From Actinomycetota bacterium (GTDB taxonomy: Bacteria > Actinomycetota > Thermoleophilia > Solirubrobacterales > Thermoleophilaceae), in assembly GCA_005885165.1 (NCBI GenBank), contig VAXR01000079.1, positions 1-9,517 on the forward strand: a stretch of DNA of 9,517 nt, written 5' to 3'. This document shows, piece after piece, positions 1 to 5,175 of the stretch. The translations under genes and the position numbers were made by a program. Position 1 is the first letter of the stretch. The number at the start of each line of letters is the position of its first letter. The notes under the pieces are model-generated. The model made no database searches. It was given only the letters and a program-made list of their open reading frames with translations, and was not told the DNA's origin.

Positions 1-495
1 GAGGGAATGGTGGCTGCAGTGGCTCGGCGTCCCGCTGAGGTCGACCGACGAGTCCATGCGCGCGCACTTGTGCTTGGTGTGGCCGAGGCCGAGTATGTGC
101 CCGAGCTCGTGGGTCGCGGTGAGGATCATGAAGTTCCTGTCGCAGCCGCGGCCCAGGTGCGTCCAGCTCTGCGTGAAGGGGCCCTGATAACCGACGAGCG
201 ACTCGCCCTCGCATTGAGGAGCGCCGTACGTCACGACGAAATCGGCGGCCTGCTTCGACGACGTCCGCACGAACTGGACTCCGACGTTCGCGTTGTTCCA
301 GTTGTTCGCGCCTAGCACCGTCGCCTTGCGGTACGCGGACGCGTAGTAGGTGATCGTGGTGCCCGGCCAGCGCGGGCCCTCGAGCTGATACGCGTGCGCC
401 GCCGGCGCTGCGACCGCGAAGACGGTCGCCGTGGCCAGAGCGAGCGACCGCGAGCGCCGCAGCACGGCGGCCGCGGCTTCGTGGATCGCAGCCAT
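1..495 (-). CDS. Secreted matrixin-like zinc metalloprotease (C-terminus cut by window edge)
   Basis: The reading frame runs from ATG at 495 to the window edge without a stop, giving 165 residues. Residues 1-35 look like a signal peptide: a basic start, a hydrophobic stretch around 18-33 and a likely AHA|Y cleavage site after A35. The catalytic core is HELGHILGLGH at residues 129-139, the metzincin signature HExxHxxGxxH, with zinc ligands H129, H133 and H139 and general base E130. M147 in ARMDSS, eight residues after the third histidine, fits the Met-turn. Upstream segments such as ITYYASAY and NNWNNANVGVQF resemble the first strand and helix of small matrixin-type domains. Cys95, 118, 144 and 160 could form disulfides outside the cell. 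The metzincin assignment is strong. The exact subfamily and substrate are unknown, and further domains may follow beyond the window. No convincing ribosome binding site precedes the ATG. Confidence 0.85.
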   Translation of the reverse strand, partial: MAAIHEAAAAVLRRSRSLALATATVFAVAAPAAHAYQLEGPRWPGTTITYYASAYRKATVLGANNWNNANVGVQFVRTSSKQAADFVVTYGAPQCEGESLVGYQGPFTQSWTHLGRGCDRNFMILTATHELGHILGLGHTKHKCARMDSSVDLSGTPSHCSHHSL

Positions 496-554
496 CAACC
501 GCTCTGACACGCGAGATGGCCGTTTGTCACGCACCCGAGGGTAGAAATCGGGCT

Positions 555-579
555 AAGACCTGCGTAAGAAGGAGGTCTT
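555..579 (-). terminator. Inverted repeat just after the copper-protein stop codon, possible terminator
   Basis: AAGACCT (555-561) and AGGTCTT (573-579) are perfect 7-base inverted arms with an 11-base loop. They begin two bases beyond the stop codon of the 581-2194 gene on the minus strand. The position suits a 3'-end hairpin separating it from the protease gene. The stem is short and not GC-rich, and no T-run follows, so termination is only a possibility. Confidence 0.3.
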
Positions 580-580
580 T

Positions 581-2194
581 CTAGGGAACGACCTGGAACG
601 CCCCGCGCATCCACGGATGGATGCGGCAGAAGTAGGCGTACCGGCCGACCGGCAGGCTCCTCGGAGTCGATGCGATCGGTACGGCCTTACCGCCGTCAAT
701 AGTGTCGTGCCCCAGCGTGTCGGAGTCCCAGACGCCGTCCGGCAGCGGGTAGTTCGCGGTATCGGGCCCGTTGCAGGGCCACCTGCAGGTGGTCACCGTG
801 TGGCGGATGTCCGCGGCTGCGTCGGCGTTGACGAACGCCAGCGACGTGCCGTGCTTCACGCGCACGGGAGCGCCGAGCGAGCCGGCCAGCCCGCGATCAC
901 CCGGCATATACACGAAGTTGGCGATGGAGACGACGCCGGTCTGCACACCGGGCCCGCGGTTCGGCTCGGGCCGGTCGCACGGCGGCGCCCCGTATCTGGC
1001 CCCGCAGACCGGGTCGGGAGGTCCGTCCCACGGCCGGCTCAGGACGCCCACGGTCGGATCGGGCGGGCGGTGCCGGTGGCCGTGCGTGCGCCGGGCGACA
1101 TGGGCCCGGGAGCCCAGCAGGTACGGGCTGCAGCTGTGGCGCGGCGGCTGCTTCGGATCGATGTAGAAGCCTTCGTAGGCCATCGCGTAGTACCAGGCAT
1201 GGTCCCGGTTCTCGTACGTGCCGCTCACGCGCAGGCGATCGCCCTTGTGGATTGGCGCCCGCCACGCGCCGCGCGAGACCTTCATCTGCATGCCCCGGCG
1301 CCCGAGGTTGGAGACGGCGACCTCGATGCCCCCCTGATGGATATGACCGGCCGTCCCGATGATCGTCCCGTCGATGGGCGAGGTCCACTCGATCGGCCCG
1401 TGCTTGTCGTCGCGGACCGACCTGTACGTTCCCGGCCCGCGGCGATTGCGCGGCACGTCGAAGGTGCGCCCGAAGACGACCCCGGTGAGCGAGTGGTGCG
1501 GGCGCATGCCCGGCGCGTTCAGTTGCTTCATCGAGCCGTGCTCGAAGACGATGTCGAGCACGATGTAGACGGCCATCGGCTGGGGGGTCTCGTTGTGAAT
1601 CATGTAGACCATCAGCTGCGGTGATCCGGCCCCGAGGTAGCCGCCGTAGACCGGGCCGTGCGGATCCGCCCTCGTCTGCGGACGCGAGTCGGCTGCCGTC
1701 TCCTCGCTCCCCGTTCCCCAGCGCCAGGCGGTCAACCCGCCGGTGTACGTGTCCGCCTTGTTGCCCGGATCGAGCTGCAGCCAGTGGGCATGGTGGATGT
1801 GCGCCTCGCCGTGCGGGATGCGGCTGAGATCGGACGCGCGCACGAGCGACGCGCGGATCGCCTCGACGAAGCCGTTGCGCACCGGCAGGTCCACGTCGAA
1901 GCGGTTCATGTCGTTGCCGGGCGGCACGGCGTAGGGGCCGTAGAAGAACTTGAGGTGCTCGACCGTTCCGGCCGGCTTGGGCACGAAGCGGTCGCCGAGA
2001 TGCGCTACCGGCTCCGTCGGGCCCTGTGTGCTCGATCCCGCGGCGCCCGCGGACAGCGCGACGACGACCGCCGCGGCACAGACCGCCGCTGCTGCGGCGC
2101 GACGCCCCCGCGGTTGCCTTCCCCTGCGCCTGACGTGAGGAGCCAATGGCCTCCGACCGCTCTGCTTCCCGCTACGCCCCGCGACTATAGGCAA
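581..2194 (-). CDS. Exported copper protein: PHM-like/SURNod19-like domain fused to amicyanin-like cupredoxin
   Basis: The protein has 537 residues from TTG at 2194. Residues 21-53 are Arg-rich and then Ala/Val-rich, consistent with an export signal. The C-terminal 120 residues form a type 1 copper domain: H465 in IRHTVT, then YFCRIHPWMRG giving C523, H526 and M529. This C-x2-H-x2-M spacing is typical of amicyanin-like cupredoxins. The N-terminal part, about 75-350, has HIHHAHW (132-138), H200, GHIHQGG (283-289) and M338. That order resembles the HH...H / HxH...M ligand sets of the two copper sites in peptidylglycine monooxygenase, and SURNod19-type proteins are another possible match. A linker at about 352-412 is rich in His, Pro and Cys (HGHRHR at 371-376). 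The cupredoxin call is firm, the N-terminal domain is inferred, and the reaction is unknown. The start is uncertain: TTG at 2146 is an alternative that keeps the signal. The next gene upstream ends 33 bases away on the same strand. Confidence 0.8.
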   Translation of the reverse strand: MPIVAGRSGKQSGRRPLAPHVRRRGRQPRGRRAAAAAVCAAAVVVALSAGAAGSSTQGPTEPVAHLGDRFVPKPAGTVEHLKFFYGPYAVPPGNDMNRFDVDLPVRNGFVEAIRASLVRASDLSRIPHGEAHIHHAHWLQLDPGNKADTYTGGLTAWRWGTGSEETAADSRPQTRADPHGPVYGGYLGAGSPQLMVYMIHNETPQPMAVYIVLDIVFEHGSMKQLNAPGMRPHHSLTGVVFGRTFDVPRNRRGPGTYRSVRDDKHGPIEWTSPIDGTIIGTAGHIHQGGIEVAVSNLGRRGMQMKVSRGAWRAPIHKGDRLRVSGTYENRDHAWYYAMAYEGFYIDPKQPPRHSCSPYLLGSRAHVARRTHGHRHRPPDPTVGVLSRPWDGPPDPVCGARYGAPPCDRPEPNRGPGVQTGVVSIANFVYMPGDRGLAGSLGAPVRVKHGTSLAFVNADAAADIRHTVTTCRWPCNGPDTANYPLPDGVWDSDTLGHDTIDGGKAVPIASTPRSLPVGRYAYFCRIHPWMRGAFQVVP

Positions 2195-2220
2195 TTTTAG
2201 ACCGCACCGGCGTGGCTCCT
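2144..2220 (-). promoter_or_regulatory. Start region of the copper-protein gene, with conflicting signals
   Basis: On the minus strand AGGAG (2220-2216) lies eight bases before GTG at 2207, but that frame stops after 11 codons (TAG at 2174-2172). TAAAAT at 2199-2194 differs from the -10 consensus TATAAT by one base, though no good -35 is visible. If it is a promoter, the TTG at 2194 would be too close to be translated. TTG at 2146, preceded by GGAGG three bases away, would then be the better start. These readings exclude each other and the sequence alone does not decide. Confidence 0.25.
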
Positions 2221-2227
2221 AGGGCGC

Positions 2228-3517
2228 TCAGGCGATCCAGCGCCAGGACGCGAACTGGGCGGTCAGGACCCCCAGCCCGGCGATCCAGAGGGCCAGCACG
2301 GGGACCCGCACCAGCTTGCGCTCGCAGACGATCGCGAGCCACATGAAGAGCGGGAAGACGACCACGAGGTAGCGCGTGAGGCTGCGGAGGGGCTCCGGCC
2401 GCAGCTGCGTCGTGAGCGCGAGCGCGAGCGCCATCAGCGGGTACACGCCATAGGCGATCGGAAGCCGCCGCAGGGCCCCGACCGTGGCGACGGCCCCAAG
2501 CAGGAGCGCGACGAGTCCGAGGACCCTGGCCTGGGCGAGCACTGCGTGCGTGCCCTGGGAGAGCTGGCCGATCCCGTCACCGGCGGCCTCGACGCCGTTC
2601 CAGAAGCCCGTGAAGGGCCAGATCAGCCGGTACATGTACGAGTTCGTCTCGACGTGCGCCCAGGCCAGCGGCTCCCCGATCGCGATGCCGAGGTACGCGG
2701 TGTATGCGACCAGGCCGAGCGGCGCCAGCCCGATCCACAGGACGTCGGGCCGCAGCGCGTGGCGCGGCCGCAGCCGGTCCCGCCAGGATTCCCCGCGGTC
2801 GGCGGCGACAGCCGGGGGGCGGTCCGCGCGCGGGCCGTACAGGTAGATCAGCACGAGCGGCACCGCCAGCAGCACCCCGGGCGGCCGCTCGGCCGACGCC
2901 ACAGCCGCGAGTACGCCGGTCCAGGCCCAGTGGCCGGTCCGCGCAGCGTAGAAGGCGGCGACCGACAGCAGGAGGAACAGGCTCTCGGCGTACGGCGCGC
3001 TGAAGAAGAACGACGTGGGGAACAGCGCGAGCAGCACGACGGTGCGGGTCGCCACCTTCGATCCAAGGTCGAGCTCCACGAGCCGCCAGAGCAGGTAGAG
3101 CGCTCCGACGAACGCCGCGAGCGAGACGGCCCACGAAGCGGCCAGCGCTGCGCGCGCCGACGCGTCGAACCCGCTCGCCACGTTGACCACCAACGGATAG
3201 AGGGGGAAGAACGCAGTGCGGACGTCGCGAGGCCCGGTGTGGCCGTACCCGTTGTGGACGATGTTCAGGTAGTGCACGGCATCCCAGCGCGCGAGTGGGC
3301 TGAGGAGCCGGCCGAGACCGGTGTGGCCGAACGGATTGGTGAGGCTCGGCGCGTCCAAGAGCCTCTCGCTGCGCGTCCTCGGGGCGAGGCGCGCTGCGAC
3401 CACCGCCACGACGGTCACGAACAGCCGCGATCCCAGCCAGGTCCACAACACAGGGCTCAGACCGCGCCGGAGGTCCACCCGGACTGTCGCCTGCCTGAGG
3501 GTTAAGCCCGCCTGCAC
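2228..3517 (-). CDS. PIG-V-like GT-C mannosyltransferase, multi-pass membrane protein
   Basis: The protein has 429 residues, mostly hydrophobic, with about nine or ten membrane segments. The first luminal loop carries LARWDAVHYLNIVHNGY (75-91). The Asp in RWDxxHY (D79) matches the catalytic acidic residue of GT-C enzymes of the PIG-V (GPI mannosyltransferase 2) family. Further family marks are AFFPLYPLV (102-110), LFPTSFFFSAPYAESLFLL (165-183) and AERPPGVLLAVP (209-220), which corresponds to the usual TRPxG segment. Such enzymes take a sugar from a polyprenyl-phosphate donor on the outer face of the membrane. Bacterial members do not make GPI anchors, and the acceptor here is unknown. Length is normal for the family. 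The GTG start at 3517 has no clear ribosome binding site, and GTG at codon 14 is an alternative. It may be co-transcribed with the copper-protein gene 33 bases downstream. Confidence 0.8.
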   Translation of the reverse strand: MQAGLTLRQATVRVDLRRGLSPVLWTWLGSRLFVTVVAVVAARLAPRTRSERLLDAPSLTNPFGHTGLGRLLSPLARWDAVHYLNIVHNGYGHTGPRDVRTAFFPLYPLVVNVASGFDASARAALAASWAVSLAAFVGALYLLWRLVELDLGSKVATRTVVLLALFPTSFFFSAPYAESLFLLLSVAAFYAARTGHWAWTGVLAAVASAERPPGVLLAVPLVLIYLYGPRADRPPAVAADRGESWRDRLRPRHALRPDVLWIGLAPLGLVAYTAYLGIAIGEPLAWAHVETNSYMYRLIWPFTGFWNGVEAAGDGIGQLSQGTHAVLAQARVLGLVALLLGAVATVGALRRLPIAYGVYPLMALALALTTQLRPEPLRSLTRYLVVVFPLFMWLAIVCERKLVRVPVLALWIAGLGVLTAQFASWRWIA

Positions 3518-3540
3518 CGGGAACAGCTAACTACAACACC

Positions 3541-3586
3541 GCCAAGGGGCCGGCTCGGCGATGGTTCCCCCTGCCCGCCCCTTGGC
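3541..3586 (-). terminator. Perfect 10-base inverted repeat after the orphan gene, likely terminator hairpin
   Basis: GCCAAGGGGC (3541-3550) and GCCCCTTGGC (3577-3586) are exact reverse complements around a 26-base loop. On the minus strand the structure starts four bases after the TGA of the 3591-3908 gene and ends 23 bases before the mannosyltransferase start. A mildly T-rich stretch without a run follows it. The position between two same-strand genes favours a terminator or an mRNA-stabilising hairpin. A regulatory leader for the mannosyltransferase is the alternative. Confidence 0.5.
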
Positions 3587-3590
3587 TACA

Positions 3591-3908
3591 TCAGCGGCGC
3601 GAGATCGCCGTGAGCGGAACCGTGGTGGTGCGGCCCTCCCGGAGCCAGCTAACCACCGCGGTCCCTGCTCTGGCGTCAACCGACACCACGCGGCCGATCT
3701 CGCCCGTTGACTTCTTCCGGACGTGGCCGGGCGGCAGGGGGGTGGATGAGCGCTGCGGCGTGCCCGCGGCGCGACGGCGCTCGCGGGGAACGCGCACGGT
3801 GTTGACGCCGTCGTCGGTCGGGCCCGGCCGCTCCTTCTCCTCGTTCGGCACGACGGTTGCGCCGGTGCCCTTGGCGAAGTGCTCGAGCTTGTAGATCCTG
3901 CGAGCCAT
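3591..3908 (-). CDS. Small basic protein of unknown function, possible SH3-like C-terminal domain, likely LexA-controlled
   Basis: I do not recognise this 105-residue protein. It starts MARRIYKLEHFAKGTGATVV, then has a charged, Pro/Arg-rich middle (about 22-66) that is probably disordered. It ends in a compact segment (about 67-105: TGEIGRVVSVDARAGTAVV, then SWLREGRTTTVPLTAISRR) whose alternating hydrophobic pattern suggests a small KOW- or SH3-like barrel. There is no signal peptide or membrane segment, so it is probably cytoplasmic, and its basic charge allows nucleic-acid binding; both points are inference. ATG at 3908 was chosen because the frame further upstream runs antisense through the neighbouring GFA gene. 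A TACGAT -10-like element ends seven bases before the ATG, implying a leaderless transcript. A LexA-type box lies just upstream of it. It diverges from the GFA gene and is followed by a strong inverted repeat. Confidence 0.65.
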   Translation of the reverse strand: MARRIYKLEHFAKGTGATVVPNEEKERPGPTDDGVNTVRVPRERRRAAGTPQRSSTPLPPGHVRKKSTGEIGRVVSVDARAGTAVVSWLREGRTTTVPLTAISRR

Positions 3909-3915
3909 CCACAAG

Positions 3916-3921
3916 ATCGTA
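3916..3921 (-). promoter_or_regulatory. -10-like element TACGAT of the orphan gene
   Basis: TACGAT fits the actinobacterial TANNNT -10 pattern and ends seven bases before the ATG at 3908, so transcription would begin at or next to the start codon (leaderless mRNA, common in Actinomycetota). No good -35 is visible. The LexA-type box begins one base upstream of it (3923), where a bound repressor would block polymerase. Confidence 0.4.
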
Positions 3922-3922
3922 C

Positions 3923-3936
3923 CGAACACACGTTCG
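3923..3936. promoter_or_regulatory. LexA (SOS) operator match CGAACACACGTTCG
   Basis: The 14-base site matches every position of the Gram-positive DinR/LexA box CGAACRNRYGTTCG, with 5-base arms around ACAC. Ten fixed and three two-way positions make a chance match rare, roughly one per ten million positions in random sequence. It sits in the 54-base divergent gap, 14 bases upstream of the ATG at 3908 and 26 bases upstream of the ATG at 3963. It could control either gene or both. The minus-strand gene is the better candidate because the box lies directly upstream of its -10 element. Binding is inferred from sequence only. Confidence 0.7.
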
Positions 3937-3962
3937 AAGCAGCGTGCGTCAGACTCCCTCGT

Positions 3963-4394
3963 ATGACCGAACCCTCGCTCACCGGCGGCTGCCTGTGCGG
4001 AGGCGTCCGCTTCGAGCTCACCGAACCCGCACCCGCCGCCGGCTACTGCCACTGCACGCGATGCCAGCGGCGCACCGGCGGCGCGTCGTCCGCGCAGGCG
4101 CGGATCGACGGCCGCACCTTTCGGCTCCTCCAGGGGGAGGATCTCGTCAAGGCATGGCGCCATCCCGACGGCGGCTTCGAGAAGCTCTTCTGCCGCGAGT
4201 GCGGCGCCCAGCTCTTCAGCCGCAATCCGGGCGACCCCACGCAGATGAGCGTGCGGATGGGCGCCTTCGACGGCGATCCCGGCGTCAGGCCGAGCTGGCG
4301 CGCGTTCGTGGCGTACGCGGCGCCCTGGGAGCCGATCCCCGACGATGGCCTCGCGCGCTACGACGAGGCCAAGGCGCGCGACTACTTCGACTGA
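3963..4394 (+). CDS. GFA/CENP-V family zinc-binding protein
   Basis: This 143-residue protein has the complete cysteine pattern of the GFA fold: GGCLCGGVRFEL (C10, C12), YCHCTRC (C29, C31, C34) and FCRECGAQLF (C77, C80). These ligands bind structural and active-site zinc in the family. The founding member, Gfa of Paracoccus, was described as a glutathione-dependent formaldehyde-activating enzyme. Most bacterial homologues are uncharacterised, and Actinomycetota generally lack glutathione, so that reaction should not be assumed. The ATG at 3963 was chosen because the signature starts ten residues later and the frame upstream runs into the divergent promoter. The ribosome binding site is weak. 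The gene converges on the Ig-like gene with a 24-base gap. Length is normal for the family. It is likely cytoplasmic, and it may be SOS-linked through the shared promoter region. Confidence 0.88.
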   Translation: MTEPSLTGGCLCGGVRFELTEPAPAAGYCHCTRCQRRTGGASSAQARIDGRTFRLLQGEDLVKAWRHPDGGFEKLFCRECGAQLFSRNPGDPTQMSVRMGAFDGDPGVRPSWRAFVAYAAPWEPIPDDGLARYDEAKARDYFD

Positions 4395-4418
4395 GCCGGA
4401 AGCAGCGCGAAGACTTCG

Positions 4419-5081
4419 CTAGTGGACCGTCACCGCCGGGCTCGTCACGGTGCCGCTCGTCCCGAACGGGTTCTTCGCCTTCACCGAGCACGCGATCGAC
4501 TGGCCCTGATCGCCGCCGCGGAGCTTCCGCTGCCGGCCGGTGCTCACGGGCGAGCCGTTGCGCAGCCAGGTGAACGAGTAGGAGCTCGGCAGGGCGCTCC
4601 AGCTGCCGGGATTGCACCGCACCTTCTGCCCGACGCGCTTCTTGCCGGAGACCGACGGAAGCGACAGGTTCGAGGGGGCGATCCCCTTGATCCTGCTGAT
4701 GATTGCGAGATCGGCGGGCTTGCCTGTGAGCTGGGTCAGGATGACGTTGAGGGCATTGGTCACCTTCACCTCGCAGAAGAGATACTGGCGGCCGGCCGTG
4801 TCGGACAGCGTGATGCTGTTGGAGCTCGTCGAGTACGCCGTGTTGCCCCAGAGGCCCCAGCTGTAGTGGATCACCGCGCCGAGCGGCAGCAGGCCGACGA
4901 CGTTCGGAAGGCACGTGGTGGACTGGCCGCCGGTGGGCGTCGATGAAAGCGTCGGCTTGATCGTGAAGCCGATCGCCGACGCGGGTGCCGCACCGATGGC
5001 GCCGGCCACCACCGCGGCGAGCAGGGTCCTGCGGAAGATGCGCGCACGCGGGCGCGAAGCTCTGGGATTGCTGCTTGCCAC
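4419..5081 (-). CDS. Secreted protein with two Ig-like repeats
   Basis: The protein has 220 residues from GTG at 5081. A strong ribosome binding site, AGGAGGT, ends four bases upstream and fixes the start. Residues 1-36 are a signal peptide: Arg-rich start, hydrophobic LLAAVVAGAIGAA, APASA|I cleavage. Two beta-rich repeats follow. The second (about 141-220) has the pattern PSVSGKKRVGQKVRCNPGSW, then FTWLRNG, then GQSIACSVKAKNPFG. This resembles Ig-like repeats common in large secreted proteins of Solirubrobacter-type actinobacteria. The first (about 43-110) is a degenerate version: TTCLPN, YSWGLWGN, RQYLFCEVKVTNA. Each repeat has a Cys pair (57/103 and 156/198) placed like an Ig disulfide. 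There is no membrane anchor or sorting signal, so it is probably released or loosely surface-bound. Its ligand is unknown. It has its own promoter after the RND genes. Confidence 0.8.
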   Translation of the reverse strand: MASSNPRASRPRARIFRRTLLAAVVAGAIGAAPASAIGFTIKPTLSSTPTGGQSTTCLPNVVGLLPLGAVIHYSWGLWGNTAYSTSSNSITLSDTAGRQYLFCEVKVTNALNVILTQLTGKPADLAIISRIKGIAPSNLSLPSVSGKKRVGQKVRCNPGSWSALPSSYSFTWLRNGSPVSTGRQRKLRGGDQGQSIACSVKAKNPFGTSGTVTSPAVTVH

Positions 5082-5085
5082 GGAT

Positions 5086-5092
5086 ACCTCCT
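5086..5092 (-). promoter_or_regulatory. Ribosome binding site AGGAGGT of the Ig-like gene
   Basis: Minus-strand AGGAGGT lies four bases before GTG at 5081. It is a near-perfect Shine-Dalgarno sequence and the reason for preferring this GTG over later candidates. Confidence 0.85.
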
Positions 5093-5112
5093 CTGCGCGA
5101 GTCCCCTGCCTG

Positions 5113-5130
5113 CCGGCGCCAGGGCGCCGG
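5113..5130 (-). repeat. GC-rich 8-base inverted repeat in the leader of the Ig-like gene
   Basis: CCGGCGCC (5113-5120) and GGCGCCGG (5123-5130) are exact reverse complements two bases apart; as RNA this would be a 7-pair stem with a 4-base loop. It lies between the promoter (5147-5175) and the ribosome binding site (5086-5092). It could stabilise the leader, tune translation or help end read-through from the RND genes. There is no T-run after it, so an intrinsic terminator is less likely. Confidence 0.5.
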
Positions 5131-5146
5131 TGGCCTGGCTACATCG

Positions 5147-5175
5147 AACCTACGTCCGCATACCGCATATGTCAA
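5147..5175 (-). promoter_or_regulatory. Sigma-70-type promoter of the Ig-like gene
   Basis: Minus strand: a perfect -35 TTGACA (5175-5170), a 17-base spacer and -10 TAGGTT (5152-5147, fitting TANNNT). This predicts transcription starting near 5140 and a leader of about 60 bases. The -35 contains the TGA stop codon (5174-5172) of the upstream RND permease, so the promoter begins inside the end of that gene. Confidence 0.7.

Noticed and set aside
505..529. TGACA...TGTCA inverted repeat upstream of the protease gene
   Set aside because: The arms are only 5 bases with a 15-base gap, expected by chance; no promoter elements accompany it.
3541..3586. tRNA-like acceptor arms or a riboswitch (GGCGATGG recalls the fluoride riboswitch)
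   Set aside because: The span is 46 bases, too short for a tRNA, there is no anticodon or T-arm pattern, and the remaining fluoride-riboswitch conserved positions are absent.
3909..4163. Longer upstream starts for the orphan gene, up to 4163
   Set aside because: They would run antisense through the GFA coding region and across the LexA-type box; the ATG at 3908 fits the -10 element.
4407..4419. Small hairpin GCGAA-GAC-TTCGC between the converging GFA and Ig-like genes
   Set aside because: A 5-base stem with no T-run in a 24-base gap is too weak to call a terminator.
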